DNA of 47,036 nt, taken from assembly GCA_029007115.1 (NCBI GenBank), contig JAQXHG010000010.1:1-47036 (forward strand), written 5' to 3'. The position numbers were made by a program, and so were the translations under genes. The notes below the pieces were generated by a model that saw only the letters and a list, made by a program, of their open reading frames with translations, did not search any database and was not told where the DNA came from. Each line of letters begins with the position of its first letter. The stretch's first letter is position 1. Origin of the DNA: a bacterium. GTDB taxonomy: Bacteria > Bacillota_I > Bacilli_A > RF39 > UBA660. Shown piece after piece: positions 8,663 through 17,532 of the stretch.

Positions 8663-9187
8663 ATGGGACAAGTACAAAGAACTAGAAAAGATATAGTAAA
8701 AATGTTATTAAAAAATAAAGAATTAGAAAATGCTGATGAAGAGCAATTAATGGAAATATTATTTAATGAACCAATCGCAATAGATGTAGATAAATATGTA
8801 TCAGATAATGAAACTTGGAAAGATAGACTTGCTGATAAATTAACAGAAATATGTGGTAGTTGGGGATTTATTATATGGTTTATTATATTAATATCAGTAT
8901 GGATGGGTGTAAATATAATATTATTAAAAATGGATTATGAAGCGTTTGATCCATATCCATTTATTCTACTTAATTTAGCATTATCTACAATATCTGCTCT
9001 ACAAGCGCCAGTAATTATGATGAGTCAAAATAGAGCTGCTAAAAAAGATACATTAAGAGGTAAAAATGATTATAAGACTGATTTAAAAAGTGAATTAATA
9101 CTTGAAGAGCTACATGATGAGATTAGAAAAGTAATATCTAATCAAAATAAAATAATTAGAATGTTAAATCAAGACGATGATAAATAA
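8663..9187 (+). CDS. DUF1003 family membrane protein
   Basis: 174 residues. A soluble N-terminal part is followed by two transmembrane helices (about residues 72-94 and 105-125), with the family hallmarks DPYPFILLNLALS and ALQAPVIMMSQNR. The charged C-terminal tail (residues 130-174) is a probable coiled coil. DUF1003 proteins are widespread; the biochemical role is not established. The ribosome site is gaggga(g). The gene is alone between a promoter and a terminator. Confidence 0.88.
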   Translation: MGQVQRTRKDIVKMLLKNKELENADEEQLMEILFNEPIAIDVDKYVSDNETWKDRLADKLTEICGSWGFIIWFIILISVWMGVNIILLKMDYEAFDPYPFILLNLALSTISALQAPVIMMSQNRAAKKDTLRGKNDYKTDLKSELILEELHDEIRKVISNQNKIIRMLNQDDDK

Positions 9188-9200
9188 ATTAAATTAAAAA

Positions 9201-9230
9201 AAGAATAATTGTTTTAATTATTCTTTTTTT
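9201..9230 (+). terminator. Terminator merged with the next promoter
   Basis: AAGAATAATT/AATTATTCTT stem, then TTTTT, which continues directly into ATGCTATTATAAT, the promoter of the next gene. Confidence 0.85.
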
Positions 9231-9231
9231 A

Positions 9232-9243
9232 TGCTATTATAAT
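9232..9243 (+). promoter_or_regulatory. Extended -10 promoter directly after the T tract
   Basis: TGcTATTAT, overlapping an alternative TATAAT at 9238-9243. The terminator T tract occupies the place of spacer and -35. Confidence 0.6.
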
Positions 9244-9264
9244 AGCCAAATAAAAGAGGGATTT

Positions 9265-10437
9265 ATGTATAATATAAAATATGATTTATATGATGATATA
9301 ATTAAATTAATTATTAGCGGAAAAAGTTTAGATGAAATAGTTAATATTTTATCATTTGATATAGGATTTATTAAGAACACTATAAGGAGATTAAAATCTA
9401 ATATAATCAATGAATCAAAAGAAGAGTTATTTTTTATAGTGCCTCAAATAAATAAGTTATTTAATAGTGATATTTCATATTTTATAGATTATAAACTACT
9501 TAAATTAATTAATAACACTGATGAATATATTATGGAAGTTTTGAAACTAAATTCTAAAGCATATTTAGTAGCGCTTAAATCTCTTTATTTTAGTGTTTAT
9601 ATATATGGCAGTGATGATGAAAGAAATTATCTTGCTATAATTAAAGATAAAATAAATAAACTTAAGTATATTGATGATAGTAGTAGAGAAGTAAAAAACT
9701 TAATTGTTAATCATGACAAATGTATTGTTTTATCTAATGATATTTTACATACTTTAGATAGTGAATTTGGAAATTTATATAATTTTAATAAAAGAAAATT
9801 TATAGTAATATCTGATACTCATTTTGGAAGTTTATTTGAAAATATAGGTTATTTAGATAGTGTATATGAGTATGCTAGTAAGAATAATATAGATTGTATA
9901 ATTCATACTGGTGATTTAATAGAAGGCTCTTATTCAAATTATTCTAGATGTAAGAGTGAATATAAAAATTATATGGCACAAGTAGAGCATGTTCTTAATG
10001 ATTATTGTTATGATAAAAAAATAAATAATTATATATTGCTTGGTAATCATGATTTATACTCATTTATAGACCATGGAGTAGATATAAGTGAGCTGTTATG
10101 CAATAGATGTGATTTTATAGTACTAGGATATAAAGAGGCATATTTAAGTTTATTTGATGATTACATAACTCTAAAGCATGATGTTTCTAAAATTAAAAAT
10201 TCTCCAAAAAACCACTCAACAATGCTAAATTTCTCAGGACATTCTCATCAATATAGATGTACATATGATAGAAATAATATATATGTAAAAGTACCAACTT
10301 TATCTGATGTGTATAATAATAGAACATATGTAATTAATAAAGGTTTTATAGTTGTTGATATGGATGAAGATAATATTTATATTGATTATATTGATACTTT
10401 CGGTAAATCTTTAAAATTAGAAAGAAGATTAAAATAA
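9265..10437 (+). CDS. Calcineurin-like metallophosphoesterase with N-terminal HTH-like region
   Basis: 390 residues. The C-terminal half has the metallophosphoesterase motif set in order: SDTHFGS (about residue 183), HTGDL (about 214), LGNHD (about 260) and SGHSHQY (about 324), for two-metal phosphoester hydrolysis. The N-terminal 45 residues (KSLDEIVNILSFDIGFIKNT) look like a small helix-turn-helix, followed by about 120 helical residues with no clear family. The substrate cannot be read from the sequence. The gene stands alone and is convergent with RNase J. Confidence 0.85.
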   Translation: MYNIKYDLYDDIIKLIISGKSLDEIVNILSFDIGFIKNTIRRLKSNIINESKEELFFIVPQINKLFNSDISYFIDYKLLKLINNTDEYIMEVLKLNSKAYLVALKSLYFSVYIYGSDDERNYLAIIKDKINKLKYIDDSSREVKNLIVNHDKCIVLSNDILHTLDSEFGNLYNFNKRKFIVISDTHFGSLFENIGYLDSVYEYASKNNIDCIIHTGDLIEGSYSNYSRCKSEYKNYMAQVEHVLNDYCYDKKINNYILLGNHDLYSFIDHGVDISELLCNRCDFIVLGYKEAYLSLFDDYITLKHDVSKIKNSPKNHSTMLNFSGHSHQYRCTYDRNNIYVKVPTLSDVYNNRTYVINKGFIVVDMDEDNIYIDYIDTFGKSLKLERRLK

Positions 10438-10469
10438 AACTTGAATATTAAAAATTCAAGTTTTATTTT
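10431..10469. terminator. Bidirectional terminator
   Basis: Perfect 16-bp stem (10431-10446 with 10454-10469), reading AAAATAAAACTTGAAT on the left arm. It serves the phosphoesterase (+) and RNase J (-) genes. Confidence 0.88.
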
Positions 10470-12133
10470 GCATTTAATATCATTGGAATAATAATTGGTC
10501 TTCTTCCAGTTAACTCAATAACATAAGAATTAATTTCTAATATTATTCTATTTTTTAAATCTGTTAAACTAAAATTATCTTTTTGTAATTCATTTAATGC
10601 AATTATATTAGTTTTAGTTTGTATCTTTTTTATTAAATCTTGATTATCATTTACAACTACAAATCCACGAGTAGTAATATTTGGCTCAATTAACATTTTT
10701 TTATTTTTTATATCAATATTTAGTATAACAATAAGTACACCATCAGTTGACATCATTTTTCTATCTTTAATAATAGAAATACCTGTTTCTCCAATTCTAC
10801 TTCCATCTACATAAATATCATTAATTAATATACTTCCTTTTCTATATACTTCATTGTCTTTCATAGCAAGTATATCACCATTTTTATTAATAAAAGTGTT
10901 TTCTTCTTTTATATCACATAGTTGCGCTAATTCTGCATGGGATGATAGCATTCTAAATTCACCATGCATAGGCATAAAATATTTAGGACGAATTAATCTT
11001 AATAATAGTTTTAGTTCTTCTCTTCTTGCATGACCACTTGTATGAACATTTAAGTCACTAGCATTTGTATATACCTTAGCTCCTTTTAAGTATAATTTAT
11101 TTATAGTTCTATTTATTGACATTGAATTTCCAGGTATAGGTGATGATGAAAATATAACTGTATCATCTGGCATAAGTGTTATATTCTTATCAGTTCCATT
11201 AGCTATTCTAGATAAAGCAGCTAATGGTTCTCCTTGACTACCAGTACAAAGTAAACATACTTTAGAAGGATCCATTTTATTAGCTTCATCACTTGTTATA
11301 AATATATCTTTATCTTTAATATATCCACATTGAATTGCAATTTCAATATTATTATTCATACTTCTTCCAAAAGTAACTATTTTTCTATTGTTTTCTTTGC
11401 AAGTTTCAACTATATGAGTAAGTCTATAAATATTACTTGCAAAAGTTGCTAATATTATTCTTGATTTTGTATTTTCTGCAAATATTTCAGATAATGCTTC
11501 ATCAACAACGCTTTCACTATTTGAAAATCCTGGTAATAGTGCATTAGTAGAATCACTTAATAATAGTGTTACACCTTCATTACCTAAAGCAGCCATTTTA
11601 CCCATATTTGCAACTGGACCAATTGGTGTAAAATCAAATTTAAAATCTCCAGTTTCAACAATAGTACCATTTACTGTTTTAATAGCAAGTCCAAAAGAAT
11701 CTGGAATAGAGTGAGTAGTTGTAAAAAATTCAATATTAAAATGTTTAGTTTTAATATGTAAATCTTCATTTATTATAACAGTTTTAGGTAATGGTATATT
11801 TCTTTCTTCTAATTTATTTTTTATTAATTTACTTGCAACATTAGGTGTATATAAAACAGGTATATTAATATTTTGTAATAAAAAGGGTATACCACCAATA
11901 TGATCTTCATGACCATGCGTTATTATTAAACCTTTTATTTTTTCTTGTCTATCTTTTAGTATACTATAATCAGCAAGAACATAATCAATACCCATTAAAT
12001 CATCTTCTGGAAACATAACTCCACAATCTATAATAAATATTTCATCTTCATGCTGTATCATATACATATTTTTACCAACTTCACCTAAGCCACCTAAAGC
12101 ACAGATTAAAGTCTCTCCGTTTTTACTATTCAT
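10463..12133 (-). CDS. rnj: Ribonuclease J
   Basis: 556 residues, the usual RNase J length. The metallo-beta-lactamase zinc motif HGHEDHIGG is present, with the beta-CASP motifs around SDSTNALLPG, LCTGSQGE and HTSGHARREE, and the RMMBL segment PMHGEFRML. This 5'-3' exonuclease/endonuclease takes part in mRNA decay and rRNA maturation in Bacilli. Whether it is J1 or J2 cannot be decided. The ribosome site AAAGGGA lies about 11 nt before the ATG, slightly long. RNase Y and RNase R are also in this window. Confidence 0.92.
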   Translation of the reverse strand: MNSKNGETLICALGGLGEVGKNMYMIQHEDEIFIIDCGVMFPEDDLMGIDYVLADYSILKDRQEKIKGLIITHGHEDHIGGIPFLLQNINIPVLYTPNVASKLIKNKLEERNIPLPKTVIINEDLHIKTKHFNIEFFTTTHSIPDSFGLAIKTVNGTIVETGDFKFDFTPIGPVANMGKMAALGNEGVTLLLSDSTNALLPGFSNSESVVDEALSEIFAENTKSRIILATFASNIYRLTHIVETCKENNRKIVTFGRSMNNNIEIAIQCGYIKDKDIFITSDEANKMDPSKVCLLCTGSQGEPLAALSRIANGTDKNITLMPDDTVIFSSSPIPGNSMSINRTINKLYLKGAKVYTNASDLNVHTSGHARREELKLLLRLIRPKYFMPMHGEFRMLSSHAELAQLCDIKEENTFINKNGDILAMKDNEVYRKGSILINDIYVDGSRIGETGISIIKDRKMMSTDGVLIVILNIDIKNKKMLIEPNITTRGFVVVNDNQDLIKKIQTKTNIIALNELQKDNFSLTDLKNRIILEINSYVIELTGRRPIIIPMILNAK

Positions 12134-12196
12134 ATATATTCATTCCCTTTCAAAAAAGTAAAATTTGTAAATAAATTATATCAAAAAAAATCATAT

Positions 12197-12225
12197 TTGT
12201 CAAAACTACTTATATAATGTATAAT
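12197..12225 (+). promoter_or_regulatory. Promoter of the methyltransferase-ftsY-ylxM unit
   Basis: TTGTCA, 17-bp spacer, TATAAT, then the AAAGAAG ribosome site and ATG at 12249. Confidence 0.65.
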
Positions 12226-12248
12226 ATTTTTAGAAAGAAGTTGAAAAA

Positions 12249-12836
12249 ATGAGTACTCTTACATATTATAACAATAATGCATATGAATATTTTGATACAA
12301 CTAAAATGATTAGTTTAGATAATTTATATTCTATATTTTTAAATTATATAACTACTAAGGGTAAGATATTAGATTTTGGATGTGGTAGTGGAAGAGACTC
12401 AAAGTATTTTAAAGATAAAGGTTATGATGTATATTTACTTGATGGTTCTATTAATCTTGCAAATATTGTAGAAACTGAATTAGGACTAAAAGTAAAAGTT
12501 CAAGATTTTAATGATTTTGATGAAAAAGATAAATATGATGGTGTATGGGCGTGTGCTAGTTTACTTCATGTTAAAAAAGAAAATATAAGTAATATCATAT
12601 TAAAAATAAAAAATAGTATTCATGATGATGGTATAATTTATATAAGTATGAAAGATGGTGTAGGTGAAGAAATAGATAATTTTGGAAGATATTATAATTA
12701 TGTAAACGAAAAAGAATTTGAAGAACTATTAAAGCCATTGCATTTAAAAGTAGATAAATATATTAAGACAAATCAGAGAAAAGATGATAGTAAAAATATA
12801 ATATGGCACAACTTCTTTATAAAAAAAATACTTTAG
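12249..12836 (+). CDS. Class I SAM-dependent methyltransferase
   Basis: 195 residues. The SAM-binding motif I is ILDFGCGSGRDSKYF (about residues 38-52), followed by the acidic residue after beta-2 (VYLLDGS) and the motif around YDGVWACASLLHV. The size and motifs fit small TehB/UbiE-like methyltransferases; the substrate is not apparent. It ends 7 bp before the ftsY ribosome site, so it is probably cotranscribed with ftsY, though a functional link is not evident. Confidence 0.85.
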   Translation: MSTLTYYNNNAYEYFDTTKMISLDNLYSIFLNYITTKGKILDFGCGSGRDSKYFKDKGYDVYLLDGSINLANIVETELGLKVKVQDFNDFDEKDKYDGVWACASLLHVKKENISNIILKIKNSIHDDGIIYISMKDGVGEEIDNFGRYYNYVNEKEFEELLKPLHLKVDKYIKTNQRKDDSKNIIWHNFFIKKIL

Positions 12837-12852
12837 TGAAAGGATGATGAAG

Positions 12853-13863
12853 ATGGGATTTTTTAGTAAAATTAAAAATATTTTTAATAAACAAGAAGAG
12901 TTAAAAGAAACTCTTGATAATAATATAGAAAAAGAGGAAGTAGCTGAAACAGAAAAATATGTAGAGGGACTTAGTAAATCAAGAGATAATTTTGTAAACA
13001 AATTATCTATTCTTGGTATTAAATATACTAAAATAAGTGATGATTTTTATGATGAATTAGAAGAAATATTAATTAGTGCTGATATTGGTGTTAATACTGT
13101 TATGGATTTTGTTGATAGATTAAAAAAACGTGTCAAGAGTGAAAATATTGAAGATTTTGAATATTTAAAAGAAGTAATAGTTGATGAACTTTTTATGATT
13201 TATGTAGGAGATGATATATTATCATCTAAATTAAATATTAAGGAAGATGAGTTAAATGTAATATTATTTGTTGGTGTTAATGGTGTTGGTAAAACTACTA
13301 GTATTGCAAAAATAGCAAATAAGTTTAAAAAAGAAAATAAAAAGATTATGTTAATCGCTGGAGATACTTTTAGAGCAGGTGCCGTAAATCAATTAAAAGA
13401 ATGGGCTGATAAAATAGGAGTAACTTTTTTTGGTGATGATAGAACAGATCCATCTGCTGTTATTTATGATGGTCTTAATAGAGCAAAAAGTGAAAATTAT
13501 GATTTAGTACTTATAGATACAGCAGGTAGACTTCAAAATAAATCTAATCTTATGAAAGAATTAGATAAAATGAATAGAGTAATTGGCGATATAGTACCAA
13601 ACAATCCAGTTGAAACGTTACTTGTAATTGATGCAACTACTGGTCAAAATGGTATTAGTCAGGCAAAAAGTTTTAAAGAAATCACTAATGTTACAGGAAT
13701 CGTACTTACCAAGTTAGACGGAAGTGCTAAAGGTGGAATAGTACTAGCAATCAAAGAACTTGTTGATATCCCGGTAAAATTTGTCGGTCTTGGTGAAAAA
13801 GAGACAGATATGATACCATTTGATATAGAGAAATATATATATGGTTTATTTAAGGAGTTTTAA
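12853..13863 (+). CDS. ftsY: Signal recognition particle receptor FtsY
   Basis: 336 residues. This GTPase docks SRP-ribosome complexes at the membrane. The P-loop GVNGVGKTTSIAKIA, DTFRAGA, DTAGRLQNKSNL, TKLDGSAKGG and the C-terminal GLGEKETDM are all present; a short acidic linker replaces the long A domain of E. coli. The ATG at 12853 (MGFFSKIKNIF) is chosen over in-frame ATGs at 12844 and 12847 because the ribosome site AAAGG (12839-12843) abuts those and is properly spaced only for 12853. The start of ylxM overlaps the stop by one base. Confidence 0.95.
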   Translation: MGFFSKIKNIFNKQEELKETLDNNIEKEEVAETEKYVEGLSKSRDNFVNKLSILGIKYTKISDDFYDELEEILISADIGVNTVMDFVDRLKKRVKSENIEDFEYLKEVIVDELFMIYVGDDILSSKLNIKEDELNVILFVGVNGVGKTTSIAKIANKFKKENKKIMLIAGDTFRAGAVNQLKEWADKIGVTFFGDDRTDPSAVIYDGLNRAKSENYDLVLIDTAGRLQNKSNLMKELDKMNRVIGDIVPNNPVETLLVIDATTGQNGISQAKSFKEITNVTGIVLTKLDGSAKGGIVLAIKELVDIPVKFVGLGEKETDMIPFDIEKYIYGLFKEF

Positions 13864-14162
13864 TGAAAGAAAGAGAATATATAGAGAATTTATACGAAGT
13901 GTATAAAGAGTTATTAACTGATAGAGAAAGAGATTATTTTGAAAATTATTATTTTGAAGATTATAATTTACAAGAAATAGCTGACAATAATGAAGTTAGT
14001 AAGTCATATGTAGGTAAGTTTATAAATGCAATTGAAGAAAAACTTATTCATTATGAAGAAGTGTTAAAATTATATGAGAAGACATCTAAAATAAGAAATA
14101 TCGTAAAATATATAGATGATATAGAGACAAGAATAAAAATAGAAGAAATTCTAGATAAATAA
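13863..14162 (+). CDS. ylxM: YlxM/p13 family SRP-associated HTH protein
   Basis: 99 residues. The sigma-like helix-turn-helix is readable in YNLQEIADNNEVSKSYVGKF, preceded by LLTDRERDYFENYYFEDY, typical of YlxM. The protein is known to bind SRP components in Gram-positives and normally precedes ffh; here it follows ftsY with a TAATG overlap, keeping the SRP context. It is probably regulatory or a modulator of SRP GTPase activity; the exact role is family knowledge only. Confidence 0.88.
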   Translation: MKEREYIENLYEVYKELLTDRERDYFENYYFEDYNLQEIADNNEVSKSYVGKFINAIEEKLIHYEEVLKLYEKTSKIRNIVKYIDDIETRIKIEEILDK

Positions 14163-14174
14163 GAAAATATATAG

Positions 14175-14180
14175 TATAAT
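14175..14180 (+). promoter_or_regulatory. -10 element before the small membrane protein pair
   Basis: TATAAT (atatagTATAATtatg) 25 bp before the ATG at 14205; no clear -35. Confidence 0.4.
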
Positions 14181-14204
14181 TATGTTGAATATGGGGTGAA
14201 ATAT

Positions 14205-14591
14205 ATGAAGTGGGGACTTAGAGTAGAATTACTTTTTATATTAATATTTATTATTTGTTTATTAATATCGACAATTGGATTTAATAAACTTGGTATTTTA
14301 GGTGAAGAGGGAGCATTTGATGGTAATCAAAATAGACATTCTTATAATGAATTAGAATTAATTGTTTCATCTGGAGCATTAAAGTATTATGAAGATAGAT
14401 ATCAAGGAAGTATTGATACTATGACTATAAAGACAAGTTTACTTATATCAAATGGGTATATTTCAAATTTATATGATGAAAAAGGTAGGAAATGTAGTGG
14501 ATATGCTAAAATTGTTAATAATAGTACAAGTGTTGCATATATAAAGTGTCCAACTTATAAGACAAATGGGTATGATAGTAAGTATGAATAA
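14205..14591 (+). CDS. Small membrane protein with pilin-like C-terminal domain
   Basis: 128 residues from the ATG at 14205, which sits 5 nt after GGGGTGA; an in-frame GTG at 14196 lies inside that ribosome site. Residues 4-26 form a transmembrane helix. The soluble part has ALKYYEDRY, LLISNGYISNL and a Cys pair in KCSGYAKI...AYIKCPTY, a pattern I associate with pseudopilin globular domains of uncultured gut Bacilli. No prepilin peptidase site (GFTLIE type) is seen, so true pilin status is uncertain. The next gene overlaps it by 8 bp. Confidence 0.65.
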   Translation: MKWGLRVELLFILIFIICLLISTIGFNKLGILGEEGAFDGNQNRHSYNELELIVSSGALKYYEDRYQGSIDTMTIKTSLLISNGYISNLYDEKGRKCSGYAKIVNNSTSVAYIKCPTYKTNGYDSKYE

Positions 14592-14910
14592 AAAAATATT
14601 TGTTCTTTGGGGATTTATAGTAGTAGGAATATTGCTTAGTGTTCTTTTAATTGGAATTAATGAAAAAGATTTAAATTATATGAAATTTGAGTATACATTA
14701 AAATTGGCAGGAAAAGCATATATTAAAGATAATAATATAAAGACTAAAATAAATGAATCATATGTTATATTTAATAAAGATCTAAAAAATAAAAACTATG
14801 TTAATAATGAAGATTTAGATAAATATTGTATAAATAAAGTAACTTATTATAATGGAATACTTTTTGATAAATATACTATATCAAGAGAATGTGAAAATGA
14901 TAAAGAATAA
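14584..14910 (+). CDS. Small membrane protein, partner of the preceding gene
   Basis: 108 residues. The start ATG lies 8 bp inside the previous gene; an upstream in-frame ATG at 14566 would prefix a non-hydrophobic MGMIVS, so MNKKIFVLW is preferred. Residues 5-24 are a transmembrane helix. The outer part resembles its neighbour (AGKAYIKDNN, then Cys residues in DKYCINKVTYYNG and ISRECEN). The two probably act as a pair at the cell surface. Function unknown. Confidence 0.65.
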   Translation: MNKKIFVLWGFIVVGILLSVLLIGINEKDLNYMKFEYTLKLAGKAYIKDNNIKTKINESYVIFNKDLKNKNYVNNEDLDKYCINKVTYYNGILFDKYTISRECENDKE

Positions 14911-14933
14911 TGTTTTAATTATTATTCTTTTTT
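14902..14933 (+). terminator. Terminator merged with the next promoter
   Basis: AAAGAATAAT/ATTATTCTTT stem overlapping the 3' end of the gene, then TTT and at once AGTATAATATAAT. Confidence 0.8.
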
Positions 14934-14935
14934 AG

Positions 14936-14946
14936 TATAATATAAT
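14936..14946 (+). promoter_or_regulatory. Overlapping -10 elements for the SPFH gene
   Basis: TATAATATAAT contains two overlapping TATAAT boxes placed 3 bp after the terminator T tract. Confidence 0.5.
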
Positions 14947-14963
14947 TAGAGAGGAGTGTATGT

Positions 14964-15749
14964 ATGATTATAGTTTTATTAGTTATTGTAATACTTATAT
15001 TAATTAAAAGTATTGTACAAATTGATGAGTTTGAAAGGGGTATTAAGTTTACACAGGGTAAATTTAGTGAAATAATGGAACCTGGTTGGAAAATTGTTTT
15101 ACCTATAATTCAATCTTATAAAAAAGTAGATATTAGAACAAAAGCAGTAGATGTACCAGAACAAGATGCGATTACTAAAGATAATGTATCAGTAAGAATA
15201 AATGCTGTTATTTATTACAAGATATTTGATGCTAGTAAAGCAATCTTATCAGTTGAAAACTTCTATTATGCTGTAAGTCAACTTGCTCAAACTACAATGA
15301 GAAATGCCGTTGGTTCAGTTTCTTTAGATGAATTACTTGCAGAGAGAGAAAAACTATCAGAGTCAATTTGTAAAATTATTGATACTGCTACAGATCCTTG
15401 GGGAATTAAAGTTGAAAATGTGGAATTAAAAGACATTCAATTACCAGAGGATATGAAGAGAGTAATTGCTAAAGTAGCAGAGGCTGAAAGAGAAAAATTA
15501 GCAGTTATTACTAAAGCTCAAGGTGAAGTTGAAGCATCTAGAAATTTAGCTGAAGCAGCAAAAACTATGGCTAGTACACCAGGAGCATTACATTTAAGAA
15601 CATTATCTACTATTAATGATGTAAGTAGTGATCAATCAAATACTTTAATATTCTGTATCCCAATTGAAATGCTTGAATCTTTTAAAGCGGGAAATGGGAA
15701 AATAGCAACTAAAGTAATTGAAAATGTTAAAAATAATACTAATAAGTAA
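14964..15749 (+). CDS. SPFH/Band 7 (slipin/stomatin-like) membrane protein
   Basis: 261 residues. An N-terminal hydrophobic helix (residues 1-14) is followed by the SPFH domain (VQIDEFERGIKFTQGKF, EPGWKIVLPIIQSYKKVDIR, QTTMRNAVGSVSLDELLAERE) and a coiled coil rich in A, E and K (AEAEREKLAVITKAQGEVEA). The match is to bacterial slipins, membrane scaffold proteins that oligomerise on lipids and recruit proteases. Slipins often pair with an NfeD protein; none is next to it here. It is alone between promoter and terminator. Confidence 0.9.
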   Translation: MIIVLLVIVILILIKSIVQIDEFERGIKFTQGKFSEIMEPGWKIVLPIIQSYKKVDIRTKAVDVPEQDAITKDNVSVRINAVIYYKIFDASKAILSVENFYYAVSQLAQTTMRNAVGSVSLDELLAEREKLSESICKIIDTATDPWGIKVENVELKDIQLPEDMKRVIAKVAEAEREKLAVITKAQGEVEASRNLAEAAKTMASTPGALHLRTLSTINDVSSDQSNTLIFCIPIEMLESFKAGNGKIATKVIENVKNNTNK

Positions 15750-15753
15750 TTTA

Positions 15754-15780
15754 AAAACAGTAAATTTTACTGTTTTTTTT
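15754..15780 (+). terminator. Rho-independent terminator
   Basis: AAAACAGTAA/TTACTGTTTT stem and a tract of eight T (counting the stem arm) after the SPFH gene. Confidence 0.85.
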
Positions 15781-15850
15781 ACAGGATAAAAACTACAAAA
15801 GTAAATACAATTATAATATATTAACTTTTATTTTTCTTTTGATAAAAATA

Positions 15851-15864
15851 TGATAAAATATAAT
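15851..15864 (+). promoter_or_regulatory. Probable hisS promoter
   Basis: TGaTAAAAT (15851-15859) overlaps TATAAT (15859-15864), with TTGATA at 15839. The box used cannot be decided. No T-box is seen here. Confidence 0.45.
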
Positions 15865-15884
15865 AAAAGAAAGAAGGAAATAAT

Positions 15885-17207
15885 ATGCAAAAAGTCGAAC
15901 CAAGAACATTACCTGGGTTTATGGAATTATATCCACATGAACAAGTTGAATTTGATAGAATTAAAAATATCATAATTGATACATATAAACAATACGGTTT
16001 TTATCCACTTGATACTCCAGTAATAGAACATTCAGATGTATTACTTGCTAAAGCTGGTGGAGAAACAGAAAAACAAATATATAGGTTTAATAAAGCAGAT
16101 AATGATTTATCGTTAAGATTTGATTTAACTGTACCACTTGCTAAATATGTTGCTAAAAGATATAACGAGCTTGCATTTCCATTTAAAAGATATCAAGTTG
16201 GAAAAGTATTTAGAGGTGAAAGACCACAAAAAGGAAGATTTAGAGAATTTTATCAATGCGATATAGATGTTATTGGTGATGATGAGTTATCTATAAAATA
16301 TGATTGTGAAGTTTTAAATATAATTTACGATATATTTAGAAAACTTAATATAGGTGATTTTATTATTCAAATAAATAATAGAAAGATATTATCTGGATTC
16401 TTTAGTAGTTTGAATTTAGAAGATAAAGTGACAGAAATATTAAGATTAATAGATAAAATTGATAAAATTGGAGTATCAGAAGTAAAAAATGAATTAAAGA
16501 ATCTTAATATATTAGATAATCAAATTAATAAAATAATAGAATTTATCAATATAAGTGGTTCTAATCAAGAAAAGATAGATAAACTAAAGTCATTAAATAT
16601 TGATAATGATAAGTTTAATAAAGGTATTGAAGAACTGGAAAATGTCATTAATGATTTAAGAGCAAGAAGGGTATCTAGTGAAAATTACCAAATTACTTTA
16701 ACAATCGCAAGAGGTCTTGATTATTATACAGGTAGTGTATTTGAAACTAAATTAAAAGATTATCCTAATATTGGAAGTGTTTGTTCTGGTGGTAGATATG
16801 AAAATTTAGCAGAATATTATACTGATAAAAAATTACCTGGTGTTGGTATGTCAATTGGATTGACTAGATTATTTTATCAATTAGTTGAAGCAAATATAAT
16901 TAAAACTGATAAATGTAGTTCATCAGAAATTATGATTCTACCAATGTGTAATAATTATGAATATATATATGAAATACAAGATATGTTACTAAATATGGGA
17001 ATTAGCGTTAATATTTGTTATCTTGAAAAAGGCTTAAAGCAAAAAATGAAATATGCTAATAAATTATTAACTAAATATGTTTTAATAATTGGTGATGATG
17101 AAATAGAAAAAGATACTGTAATACTTAAAAATATGTATGAAGGAATTCAATTTGAAATACCAAGAAGTGACTTAAATAATGTTAAAGAAGTTTATTTACA
17201 AGAATAA
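15885..17207 (+). CDS. hisS: Histidyl-tRNA synthetase
   Basis: 440 residues. This class II synthetase charges tRNA-His. Motif 1 region: EPRTLPGFMELYPHEQ; motif 2: VGKVFRGERPQKGRFREFYQ; HisA motif: ARGLDYYTGSVFE; motif 3: GVGMSIGLTRL. The C-terminal anticodon-binding domain runs from about residue 345 (IMILPMCNN). All catalytic elements are intact and the length is normal. The start has the ribosome site AGAAGGAAA. It is separated from asnS by a 325-bp leader with its own promoter. Confidence 0.95.
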   Translation: MQKVEPRTLPGFMELYPHEQVEFDRIKNIIIDTYKQYGFYPLDTPVIEHSDVLLAKAGGETEKQIYRFNKADNDLSLRFDLTVPLAKYVAKRYNELAFPFKRYQVGKVFRGERPQKGRFREFYQCDIDVIGDDELSIKYDCEVLNIIYDIFRKLNIGDFIIQINNRKILSGFFSSLNLEDKVTEILRLIDKIDKIGVSEVKNELKNLNILDNQINKIIEFINISGSNQEKIDKLKSLNIDNDKFNKGIEELENVINDLRARRVSSENYQITLTIARGLDYYTGSVFETKLKDYPNIGSVCSGGRYENLAEYYTDKKLPGVGMSIGLTRLFYQLVEANIIKTDKCSSSEIMILPMCNNYEYIYEIQDMLLNMGISVNICYLEKGLKQKMKYANKLLTKYVLIIGDDEIEKDTVILKNMYEGIQFEIPRSDLNNVKEVYLQE

Positions 17208-17264
17208 CTATTAAATTATTAATTAAAATATTTGTTGTTATAATTTATTTATATACTATTATAA

Positions 17265-17294
17265 TTGACAAATACTATCTATAACAAGTATAAT
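17265..17294 (+). promoter_or_regulatory. Promoter of the asnS-gatCAB unit
   Basis: TTGACA, 18-bp spacer, TATAAT: the full -35 consensus, placed just before the T-box leader. Confidence 0.8.
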
Positions 17295-17307
17295 AAACAA
17301 TGTAAAT

Positions 17308-17507
17308 CGTTGAAGTGGAGAAGTAATATATAGATATTTTAAAGAGAGTTAGTGTTTGGTGTAAACTAATAAATTATATATATGAATAACACCATTGAGT
17401 AGAATATTGAAAAAGAGTAAATATTCTCGGTTAATAGCCGTTATAAAAAGTAAGATAATAATAGGATGGTACCGTGCATTAGCACTCCTTATACCATTCT
17501 TTTTTTA
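17308..17507 (+). promoter_or_regulatory. T-box riboswitch, Asn specifier
   Basis: The leader has the AGAGAG/AGTG elements of stem I (17343-17354), GGTG that can pair with CACC (17358-17361 with 17390-17393), and the T-box core TGGTACCG (17467-17474). Just before ACC lies gAATAAC (17385-17390), in which both triplets are Asn codons; AAC at 17388 is the best specifier. The terminator is formed by GGATGGTA against TACCATTC followed by seven T, ending at 17507. Uncharged tRNA-Asn is expected to stabilise the antiterminator and allow expression of asnS, and probably of gatCAB. This accounts for the 325-bp gap before asnS. Confidence 0.9.
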
Positions 17508-17532
17508 TTTTTATTAAAAGGAGGAATAGGAA

